Below are positions 8,608-17,679 of a stretch of 64,000 nucleotides of DNA, piece after piece. Position 1 is the first letter of the stretch, and each line of letters opens with the position of its first letter. The notes under the pieces are model-generated. The model ran no database searches and was not told where the DNA came from. It saw only the letters and a list, made by a program, of their open reading frames with translations. This stretch comes from Asticcacaulis sp. AND118 (GTDB lineage: Bacteria; Pseudomonadota; Alphaproteobacteria; Caulobacterales; Caulobacteraceae). The stretch lies in assembly GCF_020535245.1 (NCBI RefSeq), contig NZ_CP084910.1:2208501-2272500 (forward strand). The letters run 5' to 3'. The position numbers and the translations under genes were made by a program.

Positions 8608-9546
8608 ATGATCATTCAGACCGCCACGACCGAAACCATCGAAGAAAACGGCTGGGCCACCGCCAAAACGCTCGCCGAAGCCCTGCCCTTCATCCAGATC
8701 TACGACCGCGAAATCGTCGTGGTGAAATACGGCGGGCACGCCATGGGTCAGGAAGAAACCGCGCGCATCTTCGCCTCGGACATCGTGCTGCTTAAGCTTC
8801 TCGGCATCCACCCGATCGTCGTCCACGGCGGCGGGCCGCAGATTTCGGCCATGCTGGGCCGCGCGGGCGTCAAATCGACCTTCATCGACGGCCTGCGCGT
8901 CACCGACGAAGCAACCATGGAAATCGCCGAAATGGTCCTGTCGGGCGCGGTGAACAAGGAAATCGCTTCGTGGATCACGCGCGCCGGTCAGGAAGCCGAT
9001 GTGCGCGGCGTCGGCCTGTCGGGCAAGGACGCCAGCCTGATCACCGTCGAAAAGGCCACGCGCCTCAAGAAAGATCCGGATTCGATGATCGAACAGGTCG
9101 TCGATCTCGGCTTTGTCGGTGAGCCCAAGCGCGTGGATGACAAGCTGCTGCGCACCCTGATCGGCGACCTGGAGCACGACTATGTGCCGGTCATCGCCCC
9201 GATCGGCGTGGCCGAAGACGGCGCGACCTACAACATCAATGCCGACACGGTGGCCGGCGCGGTGGCGGGCAAGATGAACGCCAAGCGCATGTTGCTGCTG
9301 ACCGACATCGCCGGTGTGCTGGACGGCGAGAAAAACCTGATCCGTCAGATGACGGTGTCGGAAGCCAAGGCCCTGATCGAGACCGGCGTCGCCGTCGGCG
9401 GCATGATCCCCAAGCTCGAAACCGCCATTGCCGCCATCGACGCAGGCGTGGAAGCCGTGGTCATCCTCGATGGCCGCCGCCCGCACGCCATGCTGGTCGA
9501 GCTGTTCACCGAACACGGTGCCGGCACGCTGATCACGCGGGATTAA
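8608..9546 (+). CDS. argB: Acetylglutamate kinase
   Basis: Catalyses the ATP-dependent phosphorylation of N-acetyl-L-glutamate, the second step of arginine synthesis. The 312-residue protein has the amino-acid kinase fold: VVKYGGHAMG, VVHGGGPQIS (substrate glycine loop), GLSGKDASLI, NINADTVAGAVA, and VGGMIPKLETA near the C-terminus, where arginine-inhibited enzymes carry their control region. I place the start at ATG 8608 (MIIQTATTETIEENGW), matching alphaproteobacterial ArgB; an ATG at 8536 would add 24 atypical residues. A family A repeat follows. The order argB, nucleotidase, dapD is as I recall it in other Caulobacteraceae. Confidence 0.95.
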   Translation: MIIQTATTETIEENGWATAKTLAEALPFIQIYDREIVVVKYGGHAMGQEETARIFASDIVLLKLLGIHPIVVHGGGPQISAMLGRAGVKSTFIDGLRVTDEATMEIAEMVLSGAVNKEIASWITRAGQEADVRGVGLSGKDASLITVEKATRLKKDPDSMIEQVVDLGFVGEPKRVDDKLLRTLIGDLEHDYVPVIAPIGVAEDGATYNINADTVAGAVAGKMNAKRMLLLTDIAGVLDGEKNLIRQMTVSEAKALIETGVAVGGMIPKLETAIAAIDAGVEAVVILDGRRPHAMLVELFTEHGAGTLITRD

Positions 9547-9548
9547 GT

Positions 9549-9688
9549 CTCTCCTCCCCTGCGAAGCGGGGGAGGTGGATGCGAATGAAATGAGCAGACG
9601 GAGGGGGCGTTACCGCCCTTTTTCACCCCCTCCGTCAGTCCGCTATGCGTCCTGCCACCTCCCCCGTACGCTTTGCTACAGTGGAGGA
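9549..9688. repeat. Intergenic mosaic palindrome, family A
   Basis: CTCCTCCCCTGCGAAGC... at the left and CCACCTCCCCCGTACGC...GTGGAGGATG at the right form outer arms, with GACGGAGGGGGCG / CCCCCTCCGTC inner arms. The right half is nearly identical to the copy at 52837-52872. Confidence 0.8.
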
Positions 9689-9732
9689 TGAAATAGCTTG
9701 AAACCCTAACGAAAAACGCCGAAACATGCGGC

Positions 9733-10383
9733 ATGAGCCCGCACGTTCAAAACCTCCCGCACGTCTCCACCTGGCTGTTCGATCTCGACAACACCCTCTA
9801 TCCGCCCGAAGCCGAGGTCATGGCCTTGGTCGAAGGGCGCATGACCGATTTCGTCATGCGTCAAACGGGCCTGCCGCGCGAAGAGGCCCGCACGCTCCAG
9901 AAGAAATACCTTTACGAGCACGGCACGACGCTGGCGGGCCTGATGGCCTATCACAATATCGAACCCTACGCCTTCATGAACGAGGTGCACGACGTGTCGC
10001 TGGACGGGCTGATCCCCGACCTGGCGCTGAACGACGCCATCACCGCCCTGCCCGGCCGCAAGCTGGTCTTCACCAATGGCGACGAGAAGCACGCCTATCG
10101 CATACTGGACAAGCTGGAGATGACGCCGCTGTTCGAGGACGTCTTCCATCTGGGCCATGCCGATCTGATCCCCAAGCCCAACCTCGTCACCTTCCACCGC
10201 ATGATGCAGAAGCACGCGGTGACCGGGCCGGAGACGGCCTTTTTCGAAGACAGCCCCAAGAACCTCAAGCCCGCGCACCAACTGGGCATGACGACCATTC
10301 TGGTGGGGCCGCACGCCGCAGCCAATGCCGACGATTTCGTGCATATCCGCGCCGCGTCGCTGAAAGCGTTCCTTGAAAATTGA
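9733..10383 (+). CDS. HAD-superfamily pyrimidine 5'-nucleotidase
   Basis: A 216-residue HAD phosphatase of the pyrimidine 5'-nucleotidase (SDT1-like) subgroup. Motif I is FDLDNTLYPP (nucleophile Asp in DxDxT, residues about 17-21), motif II is VFTNG, the motif III Lys lies in LIPKPNL, and motif IV is FFEDSPKNL. The helical cap between motifs I and II is of the C1 type. It should dephosphorylate nucleoside monophosphates such as UMP or CMP, though substrate range cannot be read. Its last codon overlaps the first of three palindromic operator sites upstream of the next gene. Confidence 0.9.
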   Translation: MSPHVQNLPHVSTWLFDLDNTLYPPEAEVMALVEGRMTDFVMRQTGLPREEARTLQKKYLYEHGTTLAGLMAYHNIEPYAFMNEVHDVSLDGLIPDLALNDAITALPGRKLVFTNGDEKHAYRILDKLEMTPLFEDVFHLGHADLIPKPNLVTFHRMMQKHAVTGPETAFFEDSPKNLKPAHQLGMTTILVGPHAAANADDFVHIRAASLKAFLEN

Positions 10384-10447
10384 ACCGCGTTCAAAATTTA
10401 GCTTGACGCATTCAGAAATATGAACCATGTTCATTGAACGCCGTTCA
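10380..10447 (+). promoter_or_regulatory. Cluster of three TGAAC-N3-GTTCA operators with a candidate promoter
   Basis: Three palindromes share one pattern: TTGAACCGCGTTCAA (10380-10394), ATGAACCATGTTCAT (10420-10434) and TGAACGCCGTTCA (10435-10447). Centres are 40 and 14 bases apart. A possible -35 TTGACG (10403-10408) is followed 17 bases later by CATGTT (10426-10431), inside the second palindrome. The layout suggests repression of the two exported-protein genes that follow by a dimeric, probably TetR-type, regulator that is not encoded next to them. Confidence 0.65.
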
Positions 10448-10466
10448 CAGGCGTGTCACGGAGATC

Positions 10467-10814
10467 ATGGTCATGTTCAAACCGATTGCCCTTATCCTGT
10501 TCGCGTCTGCTATCGCCCTGCCCGCCGCCGCGCAGGACAGCCTTGAAAACGCCTCCAGGGCCTCGGCCAACTCCGCCGAAGCCACCGCCGAACTGTCCGG
10601 CGCGGGCGTGATGGTCGTGGCCGGCAGCGCCGCCCTGCCCTTCGTCGCCGTGGGCGCGTCCGCCGAAAGCACCGGCGCGGCTCTCCGCGACTCCGGCGAG
10701 GCCGTGTGGGACGAAGCCAACAAACCGCTGAGGGTCAGCCCGGAAACCGTTGTAGCGCAGGACGCCCCTGACGTGCCGCGCGAGGCGGAAAAGCCTCAAA
10801 AGAAAGCGCAGTAA
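10467..10814 (+). CDS. Small exported protein of unknown function
   Basis: 115 residues with a clear Sec signal peptide (MVMFKPIALILFASAIALPAAA, cleavage near AAA|QD). The mature part starts with an Ala/Ser/Glu-rich helix (SLENASRASANSAEATAEL), has a hydrophobic stretch (GVMVVAGSAALPFVAVGA) that may be a membrane segment, and ends in a charged tail (EAEKPQKKAQ). GGAG precedes two in-frame ATGs, at 10467 and 10473; the second has the better spacing. The next gene starts one base after its stop, so both form one operon behind the operator cluster. I do not recognise the family. Confidence 0.75.
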   Translation: MVMFKPIALILFASAIALPAAAQDSLENASRASANSAEATAELSGAGVMVVAGSAALPFVAVGASAESTGAALRDSGEAVWDEANKPLRVSPETVVAQDAPDVPREAEKPQKKAQ

Positions 10815-10815
10815 G

Positions 10816-11637
10816 ATGTTCCGGGCGGCGCTGATCGCAGGCTCCCTGGCCATCTCCGGCCTGCTGCTTCCCGGCGCGGCATCGGCCGGTGACGAGTCCG
10901 GCGACAGCGCCGCCGGGGCCAAACCCCACCTGAGCGCTCCGGACGCCGCCGCCTTCGGCAAACAGATCGAACAGGATCTGGCGGCGAAGGGCGCGCGGGT
11001 GGCCATCGTCTTCCGCACCAGCCGCCCGCACGACAAGCTGCCGCCCGGCATCGCCTATACGCATGGGGCCTTCTGGGTCCATAGCGACATCACGACGAAC
11101 GATGGGCGCACGCTTCAGGGCTATGCGGTCTACAATCTCTATCACGGCGACGGAAAGACCCTGCCGGTCAGCCGTTCCTATCTGAAGCAGGACTTCCCGC
11201 TCAACTTCGCCATTGTCTCCGCCGAAGACGATGTCGGCGTGATCATCCCGACGCCGGAAATGCAGCGGCGGCTGAAAGCCCTGATCGGCTCGCCTGACTA
11301 TGAGCATCTGCACATTACCGACTATTCGCTGGTGTCGAACCCGCTGGATGCGAAATACCAGAACTGCGTCGAGTTCCTGCTGGACGTGGTCGCGTCCGCG
11401 GCGTGGGAGACGGAGTCCTATCCGCAGATCAAGGCCAATCTCGGCAAATGGTTCACCCCGACCACCGTCAAGGCCGGATTCCTGCAACGCACATTGGGGC
11501 CGATGGCCGATGCGCGGCTGAGGACCGACGACCACCCCGGCCCGATCCGCACGGCGACCTATGAGAGCCTGTCGGCCTTCATGCTGGAACGCGGATTGGC
11601 AAGCGAAGCCTACGTTATTAAGCGCAATATTCCTTGA
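10816..11637 (+). CDS. DUF2145-like exported protein
   Basis: 273 residues with a Sec signal peptide (MFRAALIAGSLAISGLLLPGAASA). The mature protein carries THGAFWVHSD and QNCVEFLLDVV, a His and a Cys in the context seen in DUF2145 proteins, which look like distant NlpC/P60 (papain-like) hydrolases. A cell-envelope peptidase or amidase role is possible but unproven. It follows the small exported protein with a one-base gap and should be co-regulated by the operators at 10380-10447. Confidence 0.75.
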   Translation: MFRAALIAGSLAISGLLLPGAASAGDESGDSAAGAKPHLSAPDAAAFGKQIEQDLAAKGARVAIVFRTSRPHDKLPPGIAYTHGAFWVHSDITTNDGRTLQGYAVYNLYHGDGKTLPVSRSYLKQDFPLNFAIVSAEDDVGVIIPTPEMQRRLKALIGSPDYEHLHITDYSLVSNPLDAKYQNCVEFLLDVVASAAWETESYPQIKANLGKWFTPTTVKAGFLQRTLGPMADARLRTDDHPGPIRTATYESLSAFMLERGLASEAYVIKRNIP

Positions 11638-11701
11638 TCCCTCGGACGTATCGTCCTAAGGCGCTGTCATTCCTTCTTTGACAGACCTTATGAGAGCCGC
11701 C

Positions 11702-12562
<861 letters not shown>

Positions 12563-12569
12563 AAAATTT

Positions 12570-12598
12570 CACCCTCCGCTGCCGCGCAGCGGAGGGTG
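12570..12598. terminator. Bidirectional intrinsic terminator
   Basis: CACCCTCCGCTGC (12570-12582) pairs perfectly with GCAGCGGAGGGTG (12586-12598) around a three-base loop. A GTTTTATA tract follows on the plus strand and, on the minus strand, the complement of AAAAAATTT follows, so it can end both dapD and the minus-strand YiiX-like gene. Confidence 0.88.
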
Positions 12599-12600
12599 TT

Positions 12601-13256
12601 TTATATCGGATAGTTCGAATAAACCTTCTTCAGGTTGCGGTCGCGCGCGATGCTCACCGGCGTCACCAACTCACGCGCCAGCACCCTGGCGATGCAGGCC
12701 TCACGATCCAGACCCCGACATTCCGGATCGCCTGCGGCGCGTTTGGCAATCAGGTCCTTCGCCGGGCCCTTGAGCACGCCGAGATCACCAATCCTCTGAC
12801 GCTCCCCCAGTTCGATCCCGGCTGCATCGTAGGCGAGATAGGCCAGTTCGCTACAATAGATAGCGCGATTTTCGAATGAAAAGTAAACGTCGTAAGGCCG
12901 CCCATAAAGGCGCCTGGCTTCGGTAAAGACCTGCCTTGTCTGACCGGCCGTCAGGCCTTTCGGACGATAGACGGCGATACGCGCGAACTTGCCGCGCTGC
13001 CTCCACTCCCTCAAAGGCGTTCCTTTACCGGTCCGACGGCTTCGACCACCATCCAACCGGATGAAGTGTGTTTGACGATGCCCATGTGGGTGTAAAGGCT
13101 ACGGCTGGCGACCAGAATGGCCTTTGATTGCTGGCTGCGCGAAGTCTGGAAAATCAGGTCGCCGTCACGCAGGTCCGGCATGGGCCAGAACCACCGGACC
13201 AGACCGACCATCAGAAGAATAAGCGCCGCCGTGCCCGCCCATCGCCAGATTTTCAT
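12601..13256 (-). pseudogene. YiiX/YebB-like NlpC/P60-superfamily gene split by a frameshift
   Basis: Two overlapping frames together give one family protein of about 218 residues. The first (from ATG 13256, Shine-Dalgarno AGGGGAC) has an N-terminal membrane anchor, DLRDGDLIFQTSRSQQSKAI, the catalytic His in LYTHMGIV and VVEAVGPVK, then stops at 13011. The second frame continues with GTPLREW, YGRPYDVYFSF and the catalytic Cys in IYCSELAYLAYDAAG, ending at 12601. Joining them needs one extra base in a GTAAAGG tract near 13022: a one-base deletion there explains the split. It is a disabled gene, or a sequencing error, since both halves are otherwise well conserved. Confidence 0.8.
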
Positions 13257-13276
13257 TGCCGTCCCCTGAACTTTGT

Positions 13277-14275
13277 TCAGAGTTTAGCAGAACCTGCCAC
13301 GCCGTCCAGATAGCGCTTGGTCTCATCCAGCGCATTGTCGGCCAGAGCCGCGCGGCGGCGTTTCAGATCGACCGCCCCGGCGTCATAATCCTTCATCAGA
13401 GCCCGCACGAAATCGCCCGACTGCACGTCCTTCAGCACGGCGTCCATCGCCGCCTTCGATGCGTCGCCGATGACGCGCGGACCGGTCAGATAGGCCCCGT
13501 ATTCCGCCGTGTTGGAAATCTTCTCGAAGCCGCCGGACATGCCGCGCTCCCAGAGAAGATCGACGACCAGCTTCAGCTCGTAACAGGTCTCGAACCACGC
13601 CACCTCGCGCGGATAACCCGCCGTGACCAGCGTATCGAACGCCGTCGTCACCAGTTCGCGCGTCCCGCCGCACAAGACCGCCTGCTCACCGAACAGATCG
13701 CTTTCGCACTCGGCCTTCATCGTCGTTTCGAGAATGCCCTTGCGCCCACAGCCCAGAGCCGCCGCGAACGACAGGCCGATGGACCTGGCCGCGCCCGTCG
13801 CGTCCTGTTGCACCGCGAACAGGCAGAAGACGCCCTCGCCCGCCTCATAAAGGTCGCGAATGCGCGGACCGATACCCTTGGGCGAGACCAGCAGCACATC
13901 GACATCCACCGGCGGCGTCACCAGCCCGAAATTGACCGACAGACCATGCGCGAAAATAAGCGCCTGACCGGCGCGCAGGTTCGGTCCGACCTGATCGCGG
14001 AATAGGGCCTGATGCGCCTCGTCGGAGGTCAGGACCACGATCACCTCGGCCCAGCGCACGCCGTCCTCGACCGTCACCACCGCAAAGCCATCCGCCGCCG
14101 CCTTATCGCGCGTCGCCGAACCGGGCTTTAGTGCCACGCGAATATCGGTCACGCCAGAATCGCGGGCATTGAGCGCCTGAGTGCGCCCTTGCGAGCCGTA
14201 ACCGATGATAAGGAGCCGCTTGCCGCGGATCACGCTGAGATCGCAGTCGCGGTCGTAGTAGACGGGCAATGACAT
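13277..14275 (-). CDS. Ketol-acid reductoisomerase-like protein, divergent IlvC
   Basis: 332 residues that align over the whole length with class I IlvC, which turns acetolactate into dihydroxyisovalerate using NADPH and Mg2+. The Rossmann motif GYGSQG is at residues 25-30. Metal and catalytic residues are all present: His110 (FAHGLS), Asp193 and Glu197 (ESDLFGEQ), Glu229 and Glu233 (FETCYELKL), Ser254 (ISNTAEYG). However, the near-invariant GHAHALN is GRTQALN and APKGPGH is SPKGIGP. It looks like a catalytically competent but diverged enzyme, possibly a second copy. It is divergent from thyA and not near other ilv genes. Confidence 0.85.
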   Translation of the reverse strand: MSLPVYYDRDCDLSVIRGKRLLIIGYGSQGRTQALNARDSGVTDIRVALKPGSATRDKAAADGFAVVTVEDGVRWAEVIVVLTSDEAHQALFRDQVGPNLRAGQALIFAHGLSVNFGLVTPPVDVDVLLVSPKGIGPRIRDLYEAGEGVFCLFAVQQDATGAARSIGLSFAAALGCGRKGILETTMKAECESDLFGEQAVLCGGTRELVTTAFDTLVTAGYPREVAWFETCYELKLVVDLLWERGMSGGFEKISNTAEYGAYLTGPRVIGDASKAAMDAVLKDVQSGDFVRALMKDYDAGAVDLKRRRAALADNALDETKRYLDGVAGSAKL

Positions 14276-14333
14276 GGGCGGCGCTCCTCACTATAATCGA
14301 GCCAGAATCGTCTTCCCTATAGAGCAGCCCGTC

Positions 14334-15140
14334 ATGCACCGACACCCTGAATATCAGTATCTCAATCTGCTGAGCGATCTTCTGGACAACGGCGTGACTC
14401 GCATGGACCGCACGGGCACCGGCACGATCGGCCTGTTCGGGCGGCAGATCCGCTTCGACCTGTCGAAGGGCTTTCCGCTGCTGACCACCAAGAAGGTGCA
14501 CTTCAAATCGGTGGCGGTCGAGCTTCTGTGGTTTCTGCGCGGCGACACCAATGTCAAATACCTGCACGACCATAAGGTCAGCATCTGGGACGAATGGGCC
14601 GACGAAAACGGCGACCTCGGCCCGGTCTATGGCAAGCAATGGCGGTCATGGGCCGCTCCCGACGGGCGCAGCATCGACCAGATGGCGCAACTGGTCGAGA
14701 ATCTGAAAACCAATCCCTATTCGCGCCGCCACGTCATTTCGGCGTGGAACCCGTCGGAAGTCGACGACATGGCCCTGCCGCCATGCCACTGCCTGTTCCA
14801 GTTCTTCGTCGCTGACGGCAAGCTGTCGTGCCAGCTTTATCAGCGTTCGGCCGACATCTTCCTCGGCGTGCCGTTCAATATCGCCTCCTACGCCCTGCTG
14901 ACGCACATGGTGGCGCAGGCCGTGGGCCTCCAGGTGGGCGACTTCGTGCACAGCTTCGGCGACGTGCACCTGTATCTGAACCATGTGGAACAGGCGCGCA
15001 CCCAGTTAACGCGCGACCCCCTGCCTTTCCCGGCGCTGAAACTGGCCGACAAGAAAGACCTGTTCGGCTTCGACTATGCCGATCTCGAACTGATCGATTA
15101 TCAATCCCACCCGGCGCTGAAAGCGGCTGTGGCGGTTTAG
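14334..15140 (+). CDS. thyA: Thymidylate synthase
   Basis: Converts dUMP to dTMP using methylene-tetrahydrofolate, which leaves dihydrofolate for FolA, encoded downstream. The 268-residue protein starts [13 protein letters not shown] and carries [23 protein letters not shown] (phosphate-binding Arg pair), the catalytic Cys in [11 protein letters not shown], and [20 protein letters not shown]. Start is ATG 14334; upstream in-frame codons lack family similarity. A family C repeat separates thyA from folA, and both lie on the same strand. Confidence 0.97.
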   Translation: MHRHPEYQYLNLLSDLLDNGVTRMDRTGTGTIGLFGRQIRFDLSKGFPLLTTKKVHFKSVAVELLWFLRGDTNVKYLHDHKVSIWDEWADENGDLGPVYGKQWRSWAAPDGRSIDQMAQLVENLKTNPYSRRHVISAWNPSEVDDMALPPCHCLFQFFVADGKLSCQLYQRSADIFLGVPFNIASYALLTHMVAQAVGLQVGDFVHSFGDVHLYLNHVEQARTQLTRDPLPFPALKLADKKDLFGFDYADLELIDYQSHPALKAAVAV

Positions 15141-15148
15141 AAATCATA

Positions 15149-15312
15149 CCTCCCCAGCTTGCTGGGGAGGGGGACCGCGCCCGATAGGGCGGGGTGGTGG
15201 GGGTTCTTGCGATCTATCCACCCGCTAAAATTTAGAAAGAAACCCCACCACCACATCTCACTTGCTTCGCAAGTTCGTGCGGTCCCCCTCCCCGACAAGT
15301 CAGGGAGGAATG
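15149..15312. repeat. Intergenic mosaic palindrome, family C
   Basis: Outer CCTCCCCAGC / GCTGGGGAGG type hairpins and a long inner pair (GGGGACCGC...GGTGGTGGGG against CCCCACCACCACATCTC...GCGGTCCCC) make an element of about 160 bases between thyA and folA. Other copies are at 23147-23325 and 54328-54512. Confidence 0.8.
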
Positions 15313-15322
15313 AAAGACAGAC

Positions 15323-15841
15323 ATGCCCAAACCCCTTCTCAGCCTGATCGTCGCCATGAGCGAAAACCGCGTCATCGGCCGCGACAACACCCTGCCCTGG
15401 CATCTGAAATCCGACCTGAAGATGTTCAAGGCCATCACGCAGTTCAAACCCCTCATCATGGGCTCGAACACCTGGGACTCGCTGCCGCGCAAGCCGCTGC
15501 CGGGACGGCTGAACCTCGTCTGCTCGCGCGATCTGAAATTCGAGGCCGAAGGCGGCATCGTCTGCGGCTCGCTGTTCGAGGCACTGGACATCGCGCGTGA
15601 GCACGCGGCCGACGATGGCGCGGAAGAGGTCGTGGTCATCGGCGGCGCCAATATCTACGAACAGACCCTGCCCAGGGCCGACCGGCTCTATGTGACGCTG
15701 GTCCACACGACGCTGGACGGCGACGCCCTGTTCCCGGAGATCGATCCGGCCCAGTGGGACGAGGTGAAATCGGAATTCTGCCCCAAGGCCGATGGCGACG
15801 ATTACGACTTCACGCTGAAGGTCTATGAGCGGAAGAAATAA
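15323..15841 (+). CDS. folA: Dihydrofolate reductase
   Basis: Reduces dihydrofolate to tetrahydrofolate with NADPH, the partner reaction to ThyA. 172 residues: LSLIVAMSENRVIGRDNTLPWHLKSDLKMFK (substrate pocket; the usual acidic residue is the Asp in KSDL), LIMGSNTWDSLP (NADPH adenine-side motif), VVVIGGANIYEQTLP (Gly-Gly loop) and a C-terminal YDFTLKVYERK. The Shine-Dalgarno may come from the end of the family C repeat (GGGAGGAA, somewhat far from the ATG). A half family B repeat follows. Confidence 0.96.
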   Translation: MPKPLLSLIVAMSENRVIGRDNTLPWHLKSDLKMFKAITQFKPLIMGSNTWDSLPRKPLPGRLNLVCSRDLKFEAEGGIVCGSLFEALDIAREHAADDGAEEVVVIGGANIYEQTLPRADRLYVTLVHTTLDGDALFPEIDPAQWDEVKSEFCPKADGDDYDFTLKVYERKK

Positions 15842-15892
15842 GCCCCTCTCCCTTGAGGGAGAGGGTGGCGCGGAGCGCCGGGTGAGGGGGCG
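15842..15892. repeat. Intergenic mosaic palindrome, family B (partial)
   Basis: CCCTCTCCCTTGAGGGAGAGGG followed by a GGCGCGGAGCGCC hairpin and GGGTGAGGGGG. It fills the whole space between convergent folA and the old-yellow enzyme gene. Confidence 0.78.
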
Positions 15893-16984
15893 TTACGCCA
15901 AGGTCGCCAGTGCCGAACGGTCGAACGCCTTGACGTCTTCCAGCCGCCCGTCGCGGATCTTGTTCAGCCACTGCGGATCGGCCAGAAGCGCACGACCGAC
16001 GGCCACCAGATCAAACTCCCCGCGATCGAGACGACGCAGCAGTTCGTCAATCCCCTGCGGGCTGGCTTCGGACCCGCCAAAGAAGTTGATGAAGTCGTCG
16101 GCCAGACCGACGCTGCCCACGGTGATCACCGTCGCGCCGGTGAGCTTCTTGACCCAGCCGGCGAAATTGAGGTCCGAACCTTCAAATTCCGGCTCCCAGA
16201 AGCGGCGCTGCGAAGCGTGGATGACGTCTACCCCGGCATCGAGCAACGGACGCACCCAGTCTTCCAGTTCCTGCGGCGTGTGCGTGACCTTCGCGTCGTA
16301 AACCCCGCCCTTGAACTGCGAAATACGGATGATCAGCGGGTAGTCGGCCCCGACCTCAGCGCGAACGGCCTTGATGATCTCGGCGGCGAATTTGGTGCGC
16401 TCGCCGATGGTCGCGCCGCCCCACTGGTCGGTGCGCCGGTTGGTGCGATCCCAGAAGAATTCGTCGATCAGATAGCCGTGCGCGCCGTGCAGTTCCACCG
16501 CGTCGAAGCCCAGCTTTTTGGCGTCACCCGCGGCACGCGCAAAGGCGGCGATGCTGTCGGCCACGTCGGCGTCGGTCATCGGCGCCCACTTTTCCGTACC
16601 GTCCAGCGCGATGCCCGACGGGCTCTGCTTGGGCTGCGGATCGTAGTCGCCACGCGAAGCGGCGGCCCCGGTGTGCCATATCTGCGGCGCGATCCGCCCG
16701 CCCTTCGCATGGACGGCCTCGACCACCTTGCCCCAGGCCGGCAGGGCGTCACCGAAGAAGTTGGGGATGTTGGCCTCGTTCTTGGAGGCCGGGCGCTCGA
16801 TCACCGTGCCCTCGGTCAGCAGCAGCCCCACTCCGCCTTCGGCCCGGCGCGCATAGTAGGCGGCGACGTCGTCGGTCGGCACCCCACCGGGCGAGAACTC
16901 CCGCGTCATGGGGGCCATGACCACGCGGTTCTTCAGGGCGAGCGACTTCAGGGCAAAGGGCGAAAACAGGGTATCGAGCGACAT
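15893..16984 (-). CDS. NADH:flavin oxidoreductase, old yellow enzyme family
   Basis: A 363-residue FMN-dependent TIM-barrel ene-reductase. Visible motifs are LKNRVVMAPMTR (FMN N-terminal loop), LLLTEGTVI, IWHTGAAA, FDAVELHGAHGYLIDEFFWDRTNRRTDQWGG (His/Asn-type substrate residues), GVDVIHAS, VITVGSVG and VAVGRALLADPQW (phosphate-binding loop). It should reduce activated C=C bonds in electrophilic compounds; the natural substrate is not indicated. Monocistronic. Confidence 0.93.
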   Translation of the reverse strand: MSLDTLFSPFALKSLALKNRVVMAPMTREFSPGGVPTDDVAAYYARRAEGGVGLLLTEGTVIERPASKNEANIPNFFGDALPAWGKVVEAVHAKGGRIAPQIWHTGAAASRGDYDPQPKQSPSGIALDGTEKWAPMTDADVADSIAAFARAAGDAKKLGFDAVELHGAHGYLIDEFFWDRTNRRTDQWGGATIGERTKFAAEIIKAVRAEVGADYPLIIRISQFKGGVYDAKVTHTPQELEDWVRPLLDAGVDVIHASQRRFWEPEFEGSDLNFAGWVKKLTGATVITVGSVGLADDFINFFGGSEASPQGIDELLRRLDRGEFDLVAVGRALLADPQWLNKIRDGRLEDVKAFDRSALATLA

Positions 16985-17054
16985 ATGGGGCTCCGGTCAA
17001 AATGGTAATCGAAGCTGATATGGTTACGTATTTCGCAGGTGCAAGACACCCGCA

Positions 17055-17333
17055 CTATTCGGGCCACAGCCGTGAGGTGTGCAGAACGCGCCAGATCACT
17101 ATCGCATCGCCTTCGACCGTGTAGATAAGCAGGTACGGCAGGCCATTCAGCACCCATTCGCGCGTGCGCCTCGCCCGGCCGGGTCGACCGCTGTCCGGAA
17201 AGTCGATCAAGTGTTCCGCGGCGGCTTCCACAGCTTCATCCACCCTGACCGCCGCCGCGACACTGTCCTGCGCGATGAATTGAAAGGTCTGAATACGGTC
17301 GTTCAGCGCCCGCGCGGACCATTGGATCATCAT
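17055..17333 (-). CDS. RelE/ParE family toxin
   Basis: 92 residues with the fold pattern of ParE/RelE toxins: an N-terminal ARALNDRIQTFQFIAQDS helix pair, then HLIDFPDSGRPGRARRTREWVLNGLPYLLIYTVEGDAIVIWRVLHTSRLWPE. The arginine-rich GRARRTRE and the C-terminal IWRVLHTSR strand are typical. The ATG (17333) overlaps the TGA of the upstream antitoxin gene by four bases, the classic antitoxin-toxin coupling. Confidence 0.88.
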   Translation of the reverse strand: MMIQWSARALNDRIQTFQFIAQDSVAAAVRVDEAVEAAAEHLIDFPDSGRPGRARRTREWVLNGLPYLLIYTVEGDAIVIWRVLHTSRLWPE

Positions 17334-17620
17334 TTTCGCAGAGCATCCGCCCTGAGCGCGGCCATGCGCGCCTTGGCCTCGTCATGGGAGACCAGAGGCC
17401 GCGGATCGTTCATGGCCTCCTGCACCTTAGCCCGTAACCAGGCGTCATAGGTTTCCGGATCGACGGTCAACCCGGCCGGCAGGGTTCCTTCATTGGCAAT
17501 ACGCGTCAGCAGGATACGCACGGCGTCGGAAACCGTCAGCCCCATCTGGCTGAGGACGGCGCCCGCCCGTTCCTTGATCGCACGATCGATCCGCGCTTGT
17601 ACCACTTCGCTCGCCGCCAT
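17330..17620 (-). CDS. RelB/DinJ-type antitoxin
   Basis: 96 residues starting MAASEVVQARIDRAIKERAGAVLSQMGLTVSDAVRILLTRIANEG, the ribbon-helix-helix region of RelB/DinJ antitoxins; the remaining residues form the toxin-binding tail. I chose the ATG at 17620 because an AGGAG lies upstream at good spacing. It is the first gene of the two-gene toxin-antitoxin operon and is expected to repress its own promoter together with the toxin. Confidence 0.88.
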   Translation of the reverse strand: MAASEVVQARIDRAIKERAGAVLSQMGLTVSDAVRILLTRIANEGTLPAGLTVDPETYDAWLRAKVQEAMNDPRPLVSHDEAKARMAALRADALRK

Positions 17621-17679
17621 AGGACTCCTGCCTTTCACGGCCATTGTACTTCAATTGAACGACAAAGACCAGCAACCTG

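Noticed and set aside
13011-13056. Programmed -1 frameshift in the YiiX-like gene
   Set aside because: The GTAAAGG tract is not a strong slippery heptamer and no downstream pseudoknot is evident; a base deletion is simpler.
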